Shown here piece after piece: positions 15,838 through 24,754 of a stretch of DNA of 64,000 nucleotides (position 1 is its first letter; each line of letters starts with the position of its first letter). Made by a program: the position numbers and the translations under genes. The notes under the pieces were generated by a model. The model saw nothing but the letters and a program-made list of their open reading frames with translations, searched no databases and was not told the origin of the DNA. The DNA is from Companilactobacillus sp. (GTDB taxonomy: Bacteria > Bacillota > Bacilli > Lactobacillales > Lactobacillaceae), in the NCBI RefSeq assembly GCF_022484265.1, contig NZ_JAKVLR010000001.1:1984001-2048000 (forward strand), written 5' to 3'.

Positions 15838-17610
15838 TTGGAAAAAATATCCGCACCAATAGTCAAAAAAATCGAATATGGCAAGAAGTCGATTGAAGAG
15901 ATGGACCAACAATTTGCTGATTTTGGACAGAATGATCTGATTCTGAATTATCCAACTGTGTATATTGTTGAAGATAAATCGTCTCACAATGCTTATTCAG
16001 TATATGTTGGTGAAACTACTGATATTAAGCGAAGGTCATTGGAGCATCTGAAAAACGATGTCGGTGCTGGAACGGATAATGATACGGCTTCTCAAAAATT
16101 TTGGGAGAAAATAGACAAATCTAAAACTTCCGAAATGTACATTATTGGACATGATCACTTTAATAAATCATTGACCTTAGACATAGAAAATAAGTTGATC
16201 CATTACATGTCTAGCATCGATTCCGTTAAGTTGGATAATGGCAGGACCAATCCGCAGAACAGCTATTATACCGAAGATGAATTGAATGCCATCTTCAGTA
16301 AGATTTGGAAAAAATTGCGTAATGATAACAAAGAACTTTTTCCATTGGAACGAGTTATTCAGGATTCCGCAATTTTTAAAGCCTCGCCATTTCATAAGCT
16401 GACAGTCGAGCAGCTACGTGCAAAAGATGAGATCTTGATGAAAATTGAAGAAGCATTGAACCGTGACAAGTCAGGACAACTGATTTTGATCAATGGGAGT
16501 GCAGGAACCGGGAAAACCGTATTATTGAGTAGCCTATTTTTTGAATTGGCTAAGTCCTCTCAAACTGATGATAACAAGATCCTTGAAGGGTCGAATAATT
16601 ATCTGTTAGTTAATCATGACCAACAATTGAAGGTGTATCAACAAATTGCCGAAAAATTAGATTTAAAAGGCGATGGAACGGTAGTCTCGAAACCCACAAA
16701 ATTTATCAATGATCATACTGAAGATGAAAAAGCCGATGTGGTTTTAATCGATGAGGCGCATCTGTTGTGGACACAAGGAAAGCAGTCTTATCGAGGAAAA
16801 AATCAATTGCAGGATATCTTGAATCGTGCCAAAGTTGTTGTCGCCGTGTTTGATGAACGTCAAATTTTGTCGCGTGAACAATACATGGATTCAGAAGACA
16901 TGCATAAATTAGTTCTAGGTACGCAGATTGAGGGAAATTACATCAAGCTACACAATCAAATGAGGATTAATGCCAACTCTGATACAGTCAATTGGATTCG
17001 AAATCTTATCGATAACCAAGTCGTGACTAATATTCCTAGGGATGATAAGTACGAACTTAAGGTGTTTGATAATCCAGAGAACATGTATGAAGCCATCAAG
17101 GAAAAATCTAAAGATGTCGAAAATGGTATCTCCAGGATGTTGGCAACTTTTGATTGGCCATATGTAGACGCCAAGAAACCAGATGATAGTCAATATTGGA
17201 ACGTGACTATTGGAGATTTTTCAATGCCATGGAACTTGCAGTTGCCAAGGATACGAGATCGTAAAATCAACTACAAGAATTTATCGTGGGCTGAACAGCA
17301 ACAAACAATAGATGAAGTAGGGTCAACTTTTACTATTCAGGGATTTGATTTGAATTACGCTGCTGTAATCATTGGACCATCCGTGAAATATCGAAATGGC
17401 AAAGTTGTTTTTGATAGAACGGCTAGTCAAAACAAGAAAGCCATTCAAAAAAGGACCTACAAAGGCGAGAAAATCGATGCCTCAGAGGACCTTTTAAAAA
17501 ATGAGTTAAATGTCTTAATCACCAGAGGTGTCAATGGATTATACGTTTATGCGGTTGATGAACAATTGCAAGACGCCTTACTAAAAGCACAAAAAGGGGA
17601 TATAAACTAA
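15838..17610 (+). CDS. GIY-YIG nuclease-DUF2075 ATPase/helicase-like protein
   Basis: About 591 residues. The TTG at 15838 lies 9 nt after GGAG, whereas the in-frame TTG at 15823 overlaps that site. A GIY-YIG domain (about 35-115) shows VYIVEDK, VYVGETTDIKRRSLEH. A P-loop ATPase follows with Walker A GSAGTGKT (about 220-227) and Walker B VVLIDEAHLLW; late motifs TIQGFDLNYAAVIIG and LNVLITRGVNGLYVY fit DUF2075, a superfamily 1-like helicase core. Its stop overlaps the start of the MazG-like gene, so the two are translationally coupled. A nuclease plus ATPase architecture in this setting suggests phage defence, but that is inferred. Confidence 0.85.
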   Translation: MEKISAPIVKKIEYGKKSIEEMDQQFADFGQNDLILNYPTVYIVEDKSSHNAYSVYVGETTDIKRRSLEHLKNDVGAGTDNDTASQKFWEKIDKSKTSEMYIIGHDHFNKSLTLDIENKLIHYMSSIDSVKLDNGRTNPQNSYYTEDELNAIFSKIWKKLRNDNKELFPLERVIQDSAIFKASPFHKLTVEQLRAKDEILMKIEEALNRDKSGQLILINGSAGTGKTVLLSSLFFELAKSSQTDDNKILEGSNNYLLVNHDQQLKVYQQIAEKLDLKGDGTVVSKPTKFINDHTEDEKADVVLIDEAHLLWTQGKQSYRGKNQLQDILNRAKVVVAVFDERQILSREQYMDSEDMHKLVLGTQIEGNYIKLHNQMRINANSDTVNWIRNLIDNQVVTNIPRDDKYELKVFDNPENMYEAIKEKSKDVENGISRMLATFDWPYVDAKKPDDSQYWNVTIGDFSMPWNLQLPRIRDRKINYKNLSWAEQQQTIDEVGSTFTIQGFDLNYAAVIIGPSVKYRNGKVVFDRTASQNKKAIQKRTYKGEKIDASEDLLKNELNVLITRGVNGLYVYAVDEQLQDALLKAQKGDIN

Positions 17611-17945
17611 TGACTGAAAAAACTACCATGCAAAAGATCAACAAATTCAGAGATGATCGAGATTGGCGAAAATTTCATAACGAAAAGGATCTAGCTATTT
17701 CAATCTCACTCGAAGCATCAGAGTTACTAGAGTTATTCCAATGGAAAAAATCTGATGAAGTAGTAGCCAAGAAAAAAGAAAGACTGGAAGAAGAATTAGC
17801 AGATGTCTTAGTATACAGTTACATGATGGCAGATAACCTCGGAGTTGATGTAGATGAAATTATCGATAGCAAACTTAAGAAGGATATCGCTAAGTATCCG
17901 GTGGAGAAGAGTAAGGGGAATAATAAGAAATATAACGAATTTTAA
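17610..17945 (+). CDS. MazG-like nucleotide pyrophosphohydrolase
   Basis: 111 residues of the all-alpha NTP pyrophosphatase fold. The metal-binding signature appears as SLEASELLELFQW (E-x2-E) and LEEELADVLVYSYMMAD (E-E-x2-D). Such enzymes hydrolyse dNTPs, often dCTP or modified nucleotides. Start and stop overlap (TAATG) with the GIY-YIG-DUF2075 gene, a strict two-gene operon. It may deplete or edit nucleotides during infection or remove damaged dNTPs; the coupling is seen, the role is inferred. Confidence 0.88.
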   Translation: MTEKTTMQKINKFRDDRDWRKFHNEKDLAISISLEASELLELFQWKKSDEVVAKKKERLEEELADVLVYSYMMADNLGVDVDEIIDSKLKKDIAKYPVEKSKGNNKKYNEF

Positions 17946-18141
17946 ATAATTGACAATATTTAATCGTGAGATAACTGCATTGTTGTGGATACTGCTTTTA
18001 CAAAATCATAATTTTTTAGTTTAATATTATTTGAATAAATTTTGAAATCACAACTGAAAATTTTACACACCTTAAATTTTTTGATTTATTCAAATAAATG
18101 ATATAAAAAATAGACCTATCATGATAATCGGGGGAGACTAG

Positions 18142-19164
18142 ATGAATTTAACTTTTCTTGTTGGTAATGGTTTTGATATTGCAAATGGATTACCAACTAG
18201 ATATGTAGATTTTTTTAATGGATTTCAGCACAATCCGGATAACAAATTATATGAAATAATAGATAATGATGTTGAAAAATGGTCAGATTTTGAAATTAAT
18301 TTGGGGGAATTTACAAAAACTGACAAATTTAAATTATTATATGAACAAAATAATAAAAATTTTAATACAGATATCAACGAGATAATTTCAAATTTAAATG
18401 ATTACTTGATTGAATGTGAGGATAGTGTGAACTTTCATGAAAGTGATGATTTTCTTGAGAAAAGGAATGATGATTTGATGAACTTCACAAGAGATCTCAA
18501 ACCGATTCAATCCCAAAAAATTGATGATTTGATATTTAGTTCAAATGTAACTAATGTTAATTTTGTCAATTTTAACTTCACAACATTGTTGGATAAAATA
18601 TTTGATGATATTTCGGATTTTCCAGTTGTTGATAATGCTAATGAAAAGAAAACGATATTTAAAATTGGAAGTGTGGTTCATCCACACGGAGAGATTCAAT
18701 TATATCCGCTTATTGGAGTGAATGATGAAAGCCAGATTGAAATTTCAGAATTAGATGAGCTAGCTAAAAAAATATTAATAAAACCAGTGGCGGTTGAAAA
18801 TATTGGAAATGGCATTGTTCAGAAAATTGAAAATGGAATTAATAGGAGTGATGTGATATATATATTTGGGATGTCTCTAGGAGAAACTGATAAAATTTGG
18901 TGGGAAAAAATCCTCCATTGGATGATAGAGGATAAGAAACATATACTTATTGTATCTAATTATTCTCCTGATTTTAGTTATGTAAATTTGATGGATATGT
19001 TAGTTAATGAGGGAGAAATCAAATCTAAGTTAATCAGATATTTATCAGATAAAAGTAACGAAGATATTTTTGATAATCAATTATTTGTTGTAAATAATCC
19101 ATCAATATTTGAATATAAGAAATACATACAGAAAAAGAAAGATGAAATATCTGTCAAAGATTAA
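18142..19164 (+). CDS. AbiH-family abortive infection protein
   Basis: 340 residues. The N-terminal FLVGNGFDIANGLPTRYVDFF is the signature of AbiH, first described in Lactococcus as an abortive phage infection protein, and the length fits. A later block, VIYIFGMSLGETDKIWWEKI, is also typical. The gene is clearly more AT-rich than its surroundings, suggesting separate acquisition. The ATG follows GGGGGAG. The mechanism of AbiH is not established. Confidence 0.85.
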   Translation: MNLTFLVGNGFDIANGLPTRYVDFFNGFQHNPDNKLYEIIDNDVEKWSDFEINLGEFTKTDKFKLLYEQNNKNFNTDINEIISNLNDYLIECEDSVNFHESDDFLEKRNDDLMNFTRDLKPIQSQKIDDLIFSSNVTNVNFVNFNFTTLLDKIFDDISDFPVVDNANEKKTIFKIGSVVHPHGEIQLYPLIGVNDESQIEISELDELAKKILIKPVAVENIGNGIVQKIENGINRSDVIYIFGMSLGETDKIWWEKILHWMIEDKKHILIVSNYSPDFSYVNLMDMLVNEGEIKSKLIRYLSDKSNEDIFDNQLFVVNNPSIFEYKKYIQKKKDEISVKD

Positions 19165-19234
19165 AAAATTAACATTGATTTAATCAAATAATAATGTTTT
19201 AATATTCACAATTATTCAAGAAAGGAAAAGACAA

Positions 19235-19297
19235 ATGACATATAATTATACGCCAGCTAAATCTCAAGCCTTTTTCGGCTTTGCAAACTTTAGGTAG
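19235..19297 (+). CDS. Phe-rich leader peptide
   Basis: A 20-codon open frame with a good ribosome binding site (GAAAGGA, about 10 nt upstream). Its second half reads AFFGFANFR, with four Phe codons in seven positions (all TTT or TTC). It lies upstream of nested hairpins and an intrinsic terminator that precede a prephenate-dehydratase-like gene. This is the arrangement of amino-acid attenuators: ribosome stalling at Phe codons would change which hairpin forms. Confidence 0.7.
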   Translation: MTYNYTPAKSQAFFGFANFR

Positions 19298-19467
19298 CGT
19301 CCGTATTGATCCTAGATGCGGACGTCCCACACGTTCGTGTCTAAGGTTAGCGAAGTCAACTTTGTCTTGGCCAGCTAGACACGTGAAGTCTAACTGGCAT
19401 AATTCCTTTAATTGAAAACTCGTCAATTAAATAAGCCAGCTAGATTTCTAATCTAGTTGGCTTTTTG
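19298..19467 (+). promoter_or_regulatory. Attenuator with competing hairpins and intrinsic terminator
   Basis: After the leader peptide come CGTCCGTA/TGCGGACG (19300-19326), ACACG/CGTGT, and four mutually complementary segments. Segment 1 (GCCAGCTAGAC, 19370-19380) pairs with segment 2 (GTCTAACTGGC, 19388-19398). Segment 3 (19433-19445) pairs with segment 4 (19451-19463) and is followed by TTTTT, forming a terminator. Segment 2 can instead pair with segment 3, giving an antiterminator. No T-box consensus is present. Confidence 0.7.
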
Positions 19468-19499
19468 TTTTCCTTAATTTAATTGAAGAGGCGGATATC

Positions 19500-20030
19500 A
19501 TGAAAATTCATACATTAGGACCAAGTGCTACAGATAGCTATGCGGCAGCAACTCAGTACAATAAAGAAGAATTGCTAGGTAAGGCGAAAATTATTGGTCA
19601 TCCAAGTTTCGAAAATATTCTCACTAATCTAAACGCATATTCACGCGATTATTTATTGATTCCAGCAGCATTCAAGTCACCCAAGCTTCAAGAAAGTTGG
19701 GGCGATATTCATTATGAAAAACTCGATCAAATGGAGTTGGAGAATTGCTTCATGACAAATCTAGATCCATTAGTGGTAGTTAAGAATACTGATGTCGACA
19801 ACGGCATCGGCTACACGCATGCAGCCACCAAACAACTTCTAGAACAAACTGTCGGCAACGGAATTGAAGTCATGACAGCACCAAGCAAATACGATGCGTA
19901 TCAACGATATTTGGCGAACGATGCAGAATACGTCTTGACGAATGAAAAGAATGTCACGCTAAATAGCAATGAAAAAATCATCAAGAGACTAACGCCCTCG
20001 ATGGTATGGTGTCTTTATCAAATAGCATAA
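19500..20030 (+). CDS. Prephenate dehydratase-like amino acid biosynthesis protein
   Basis: 176 residues. The N-terminal HTLGPSATDSYAAA resembles the LGPxGTFS start of prephenate dehydratases, and the overall two-lobed pattern fits the periplasmic-binding-like catalytic fold. It lacks the ACT regulatory domain and has no obvious T-R-F catalytic triad. The upstream Phe-codon leader and attenuator strongly suggest that expression responds to phenylalanine, which supports an aromatic pathway role. It could also be a related binding protein; enzyme activity is not certain. Confidence 0.6.
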   Translation: MKIHTLGPSATDSYAAATQYNKEELLGKAKIIGHPSFENILTNLNAYSRDYLLIPAAFKSPKLQESWGDIHYEKLDQMELENCFMTNLDPLVVVKNTDVDNGIGYTHAATKQLLEQTVGNGIEVMTAPSKYDAYQRYLANDAEYVLTNEKNVTLNSNEKIIKRLTPSMVWCLYQIA

Positions 20031-20032
20031 AA

Positions 20033-20056
20033 AAATCGTCCCGAAGGACGATGATT
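20033..20056. terminator. Bidirectional terminator
   Basis: AATCGTCC / GGACGAT hairpin with a CGAA loop, flanked by A and T runs, between convergent genes. Confidence 0.8.
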
Positions 20057-20982
20057 TAATGGAAAGCTATGTCTGAAGTACGTTTTACCCATTCATCAGT
20101 AGAAACTCTAAAGTATTGGTTCCCTTGAGGATCGATGGCAACTTTGTCAGTGTACCAGCTAGTATTGCTTCCGAGCATACGATTTGAAACTTTACCTGTT
20201 TGACTATAAAGAGCTTGATTGTTTGATACAACATCTAAGGTGTGGTAACCAGATAACGTTGCGATATCAAGTAGCCATATGTGTGAGGTATTGGAATCAG
20301 GAACATTGACATCAGCTAATCCTGATTTTTCATCCCAAGAATATTTGGCATATGAACCTAATCCAGCACCATTAAAATCTGGAGCGTATTGCTTATAGTA
20401 AAAATCAGAGTTTTGTGCAACTAATGCATCCAAACTAGATTTATCGATTCCAGTTTCAATAACCACAACGTAATTTTCTGTACCGGGTTGTTGTGCGACG
20501 CCTGCCCCAATGGAATCAACAAATGCATCTAGAATGGTTTTTCTATGACCATAGTTTGCAATACCAGTATCTTCCCACCAAGTAGTGACTGCTTCGTTAG
20601 ATATGGCCTGTACGCTTTTATTTGATCGATTGCCCATAGGAAGCATGGCTAAATTCTCAGAACTAACTGCATTGTAAGGCACAATTCGAGATTCATCTTT
20701 GCCGGCATGATGGTCAAGGTGACCTAAATTGGCCAGATATTCAGCTCTTTCTTGAGCATAACTGTCCAATGTTGAGTTTTCATTGAATGCAGGAAGACCG
20801 TTGCTAGTTCTGATTGTATTAATCGTGTTGATATTACTTTTGCGATAAGCACTAATATCAAGATTAGAATCTGCCTGGACTTCTTGTGTTCCCCCTAATG
20901 ATCCAACTGGACTAACAACTGAAGACACTCCCAAAATTGCTGAAGCTGATAGTGCTAGTAATGCTATTTTTCCAAATTTCAT
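20056..20982 (-). CDS. Secreted CAP/SCP-domain protein with C-terminal SLAP-like cell-wall module
   Basis: About 308 residues starting MKFGKIALLALSASAILG, a Sec signal peptide cleaved near QADS. The CAP domain follows (about 45-185): LDSYAQERAEYLANLGHLDHH, SSENLAM, AVTTWWEDTGIANYGHRKTIL and the IGAGVAQQPGTENYVVV block. The C-terminal ~60 residues (WYTDKVAIDPQGNQYFRVSTDEWVKRTSDIAF) repeat a module found twice in the surface protein at 61359-62786, resembling SLAP-type wall attachment. Function outside the cell is unknown. Confidence 0.85.
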   Translation of the reverse strand: MKFGKIALLALSASAILGVSSVVSPVGSLGGTQEVQADSNLDISAYRKSNINTINTIRTSNGLPAFNENSTLDSYAQERAEYLANLGHLDHHAGKDESRIVPYNAVSSENLAMLPMGNRSNKSVQAISNEAVTTWWEDTGIANYGHRKTILDAFVDSIGAGVAQQPGTENYVVVIETGIDKSSLDALVAQNSDFYYKQYAPDFNGAGLGSYAKYSWDEKSGLADVNVPDSNTSHIWLLDIATLSGYHTLDVVSNNQALYSQTGKVSNRMLGSNTSWYTDKVAIDPQGNQYFRVSTDEWVKRTSDIAFH

Positions 20983-21163
20983 AATATGATATATTCCCCT
21001 CAAAATATAATTTTAATAATAATTATATCAGAACTTAAAGTTAAGAATATGTATACTTCAAGAATTAATTTTTCATCATTTTTCATAATTATTTCGAGGT
21101 TGAACCTATCCCACAACGGAATTACGATTAGTTTGAAATGACTATGATGGGATGGTGATTTAA

Positions 21164-21523
21164 ATGGATATTGAAGAAGCTACTGGCAACAAGATCTTGA
21201 GGCTGAATAATGGCCACTTTGTTCCTTACGGAATGGTGCCGTCTAAGTTTATTTTGAATGGTGAGGAGTTTGCTGTGGAATCCTGGGTGGACGTCTTTGT
21301 CACATCGCTAGATTATATTACGGAAAATGATCCGCATTTATTTCACAACTTGATGAGCGACAAGGTATTGTTCAAGGATGATCCAAGCCGATTCGTTGAA
21401 CCAATCACTTTAAAAAATGGGTTGACCGTAGAAACTCATTTTGGCACTGACGATATTTTTAGCAAGATCAAATCAATCTTACAGAGTACTCGTTGGGATT
21501 ATGAAATTCAAATTGCATTGTAA
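21164..21523 (+). CDS. Hypothetical protein
   Basis: 119 residues, ATG with a GGGATGGTGA ribosome binding site. No family recognised. It is acidic, soluble and lacks signal or membrane segments; an N-terminal beta-rich part (ILRLNNGHFVPYGMVPSKFILNGEEFAVESWVDVFVT) is followed by a helical part. It could be a small stand-alone phage-like or regulatory protein; nothing in the context decides. A long terminator hairpin follows, shared with sbcC. Confidence 0.6.
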   Translation: MDIEEATGNKILRLNNGHFVPYGMVPSKFILNGEEFAVESWVDVFVTSLDYITENDPHLFHNLMSDKVLFKDDPSRFVEPITLKNGLTVETHFGTDDIFSKIKSILQSTRWDYEIQIAL

Positions 21524-21529
21524 AAATAA

Positions 21530-21595
21530 AAAAGCCATCCATGGCAATTTCTCAAGCTAATGTGCTTGAGTGAATGTCATTGGGTGGCTTTTATT
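21530..21595. terminator. Bidirectional terminator with extended stem
   Basis: AAAGCCATCC pairs with GGGTGGCTTT across an inner second hairpin (CTCAAGC...GCTTGAG). It separates the convergent hypothetical gene and sbcC. Confidence 0.75.
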
Positions 21596-24500
21596 ATTTA
21601 CTTATCATTTGCACGGTACTGCGACCATCGCCCAACTTCTTGATATATACTTGTTGGCCGATGGTGTTTTTCATCGAATCGATATGGCTGATGACCCCGA
21701 CCATGCGGTTTTCACCAATGGTTTCGAGTGCTTCCATTGCTTTATCGAGCGTTTCATGGTCCAGTGAACCGAATCCTTCATCAACGAACAAGGCATCAAT
21801 TTTTACGCCGTCTGAAGATGATTGAACGACTTCACTTAATGACAATGCAATCGATAGGGCAGCAATAAATGTTTCGCCACCCGAAAGAGTATTAGATGAA
21901 CGTGAACGTCCAGTTTCGTTATCGAAAACGTTGATATCTAACCCATGGTCAGTCCGTTTGTCTGACGCCTCATCGGACAATTCAAAGGTATAGCGATTGT
22001 TCGATAGCAAATTGATAAAGTGGTCGTTGGCGTAATTCAGAACTCGTTGTAAGTAGTTTTGAACCACGTAAGTTTCTAACTTAAGCTTGCTGTCGTTGCC
22101 GTCCTTTCCAGTCACGATGTTGTACAGGCTAGTGATCTCTCCAAATTTCTTAGCAAAAGTACCTTGGCTCTTGATGATTTTTTTAACTGCTTGGAAACTT
22201 TGCTTGGCATCATCTAAAACTTTCTTAGCGTAGGTAACTTTACTGATGATAGCCTCTTTTTGCTCGTTCGCTTGGTTCAAGGCTGTTTGTAACTTGTCCA
22301 TGTCAGGCTTTTCTGTATCTTTTAAGTCAGTCTGCAACTGTTTGATTTCCTTATCCAAACGAGTTTTGTTTTGTTGATAATTGGAAATAGCAACTTGCAG
22401 TTGCGATAAGGCATCGTGGTTGATCTCGTCGATCCAGCTACGTAAAATTGCTTCATCATTGGTCTTAGCATCGGCAGCTTCTAAGGCCTCCGTTGAACGT
22501 TCAGTCAACTGCTTGATTGTTTTGTGTTGCTTTGCCAGTTGTTCCGACAGATCCTTCAGGCTAGTCTTGCTTTGCGACAAAATGAGGTTGGCATCTTGCA
22601 TATTCTTTTGTGCAGTTTGCAAGTCAGTCTGAAATTTCTGGTAACTTTGTTCAAGCTTCGATTTTTCTGCAGTTAGCTCGGCGCTAGTATTATCAGTAGC
22701 AACATCTTGCTGTTCGAGGTCGCTCTGTAGATTATCCAACTCAGTCTTTTTAGCAGTCAATTGTAGGTTCAGCTGATTGACCTTGTCGTTGCTAGTCTTG
22801 AGTTGCGTCTCTAAGTCGGCTATCTCTTTGGCAGTCTGGTTACCCGCAGCCATTTGGTCATCGACATTTTTGATTTGTTTGTCAAAGGCTAGTTTGATTT
22901 TTTCCATTGAAAAAGTTTTCGGGAGGTCAAATTCGATATCTCCACTCAACTCTTGATACTTGTCTGCTAAATTTTTATCAGCAACTTGAACTTCTTGGGT
23001 CAGCTTTTGTAAGTCGGCCTTAGCAGTCTTCAAGTCGGCAGAGACTGTTTCAAAAGCCTTGGTAGCTGAAGCTAAATTGTTTTGTGCTTGATCGACTTCA
23101 TCCATCGCTTTCTTCAATTCGGTCTCATCGGCATCAATCGTGTGGACCATATTTGAATGGTCAGTTGCACCACAGACAACGCAAGGTTGTCCATCGACTA
23201 ATTCCTTTTGTAATTGTGCAATCATCAAGTCCTGACGACGTGTGATCTGTTGACCATAAATCGTTTGTGCTTTTTTAACATCTGCTTGAGTAGTTTTAAA
23301 ACGAGCCTGCAATTGTGCAACTTTATCTTGAGTTTGAGCAAGTTGTTGATGAGCATTCTTAGTTTCATTTTCCAAGGGCGACAAGGTCTCAACGAACAAT
23401 TGTCGATGGACAGTCAATGAATTGCGGGTTCGATTGAGTGCTTCGCCAGAAACTTGCGTCTGCTTTTTCTGATCGATCTGACTAGCAAGTTCTTTGACGA
23501 CCACATTCTGCTGGTCAAATTGCTTTTGAAATTCTACCAATTGTGGTTTTCCTAAAGCTAACTTTTGTTTGATTGATTCAAGGTTTTCAACCTTAGGAAT
23601 CAAGCCGGCTAGTTCTTGGCTGCGTTTGTTCTGCTTTTCAAAATCAGCAGTCTGCTTGGTCAATTCATCGACTTGTGACTTAGACTTTGAAAAACTTTGT
23701 TCCGCAATCGAAACCTTGTCAGTTAGCTCGGTCTGTTGTTTGAGATTCTGCGAATATTCATTAGTTTTATTGTCTAAATCCCGAATCGTATCTTGCAACA
23801 ACTGCGCCCATCGCAATTCTGACAAGTGAGCTTGTTGCTTTTGATATTCGTCTTCTTTTTCAATAATATTAGTCTGATAGTCGGTCTTAAATTTCGCCAA
23901 GTCGGTAAATTTCTTTTCTAGATCCTTGCCAGCTTGAAAATCTTTGTCGGTGCTGGCTACGGCTGCATCCACGACAGTTTTCTGCTTATTTAATGAGGCA
24001 AGATTAGTTTCGCGTTCGCCAACGTATTGTTTGAGCAAGACGACTTTTTGCGTCGTAGCTTCCTTTGCCAAAGCAGCTTTTTCCTCATCAGTCCAAGCAG
24101 TCGACTCCAACTGGATCTTCAAGTCAGTATCGAAACTCTCATTCTTTTTCCGAGCAGAATCGTACTTATCTTTTAATTCCTGAGTGAATTTGGTAAACAG
24201 CTGCGTCCCAAAGATTTTTTTCAAAATCGGTTCTTTATCATTGGTATTTGATTTCAAAAATTCGGAGAAATCGTTTTGCGGCAGGAGGATGATCTTCTTG
24301 AACTGATCCGCAGTCAGATTGAGGATACTGTCGACTTCATTGGCAACGTCGACTGGCTTAGTAGCGATACTAGAAATTTCTGTGCCACCAACTTCGTCAA
24401 CGATGGCAAGCTTTGCGGTGGCGGTATTCTTAGTTGTTCCAGTACCACGTTTCTTGGCGAGAAATTGTTCGGGTGTGCGGATGATTCGATACAGCTGATT

Positions 24501-24752
24501 GCCTTGTTCAAAGTAAAAGGTCACGCTAGTTTTTTCATCAGCTGGTGCGAATTGGCTCCGCAGTTCTTTAGCATTGCGGTCGCCCGTTGTCGTACCAAAT
24601 AGGGCATAGGTCATGGCATCAAATATGGTCGATTTTCCGGCACCGGTATCGCCGCCAATTAGGAAAATCGGTGCTTCTTCGAGTTCACGAAAATCGATCA
24701 CTGAGTCCTCGTGAGGACCGAAATAATGCATTTGTAAGTAAACTGGTTTCAC
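21594..24752 (-). CDS. sbcC: SbcC, ATP-dependent dsDNA exonuclease subunit
   Basis: 1052 residues, GTG start. Walker A GGDTGAGKSTIFDAM lies near the N terminus, followed by long coiled coils either side of the zinc hook CVVCGATDH, then the ABC signature NTLSGGETFIAALSIALSLSE and Walker B DALFVDEGFGSLD. With SbcD it forms the bacterial Mre11-Rad50 complex that cleaves hairpins and DNA ends. It starts 2 bp after sbcD. Confidence 0.97.
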   Translation of the reverse strand: MKPVYLQMHYFGPHEDSVIDFRELEEAPIFLIGGDTGAGKSTIFDAMTYALFGTTTGDRNAKELRSQFAPADEKTSVTFYFEQGNQLYRIIRTPEQFLAKKRGTGTTKNTATAKLAIVDEVGGTEISSIATKPVDVANEVDSILNLTADQFKKIILLPQNDFSEFLKSNTNDKEPILKKIFGTQLFTKFTQELKDKYDSARKKNESFDTDLKIQLESTAWTDEEKAALAKEATTQKVVLLKQYVGERETNLASLNKQKTVVDAAVASTDKDFQAGKDLEKKFTDLAKFKTDYQTNIIEKEDEYQKQQAHLSELRWAQLLQDTIRDLDNKTNEYSQNLKQQTELTDKVSIAEQSFSKSKSQVDELTKQTADFEKQNKRSQELAGLIPKVENLESIKQKLALGKPQLVEFQKQFDQQNVVVKELASQIDQKKQTQVSGEALNRTRNSLTVHRQLFVETLSPLENETKNAHQQLAQTQDKVAQLQARFKTTQADVKKAQTIYGQQITRRQDLMIAQLQKELVDGQPCVVCGATDHSNMVHTIDADETELKKAMDEVDQAQNNLASATKAFETVSADLKTAKADLQKLTQEVQVADKNLADKYQELSGDIEFDLPKTFSMEKIKLAFDKQIKNVDDQMAAGNQTAKEIADLETQLKTSNDKVNQLNLQLTAKKTELDNLQSDLEQQDVATDNTSAELTAEKSKLEQSYQKFQTDLQTAQKNMQDANLILSQSKTSLKDLSEQLAKQHKTIKQLTERSTEALEAADAKTNDEAILRSWIDEINHDALSQLQVAISNYQQNKTRLDKEIKQLQTDLKDTEKPDMDKLQTALNQANEQKEAIISKVTYAKKVLDDAKQSFQAVKKIIKSQGTFAKKFGEITSLYNIVTGKDGNDSKLKLETYVVQNYLQRVLNYANDHFINLLSNNRYTFELSDEASDKRTDHGLDINVFDNETGRSRSSNTLSGGETFIAALSIALSLSEVVQSSSDGVKIDALFVDEGFGSLDHETLDKAMEALETIGENRMVGVISHIDSMKNTIGQQVYIKKLGDGRSTVQMISK

Positions 24753-24754
24753 GA

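Noticed and set aside
19165..19499. T-box riboswitch before the prephenate-dehydratase-like gene
   Set aside because: No T-box consensus (AGGGTGGNACCGCG) was found; a Phe-rich leader peptide and competing stems explain the region better.
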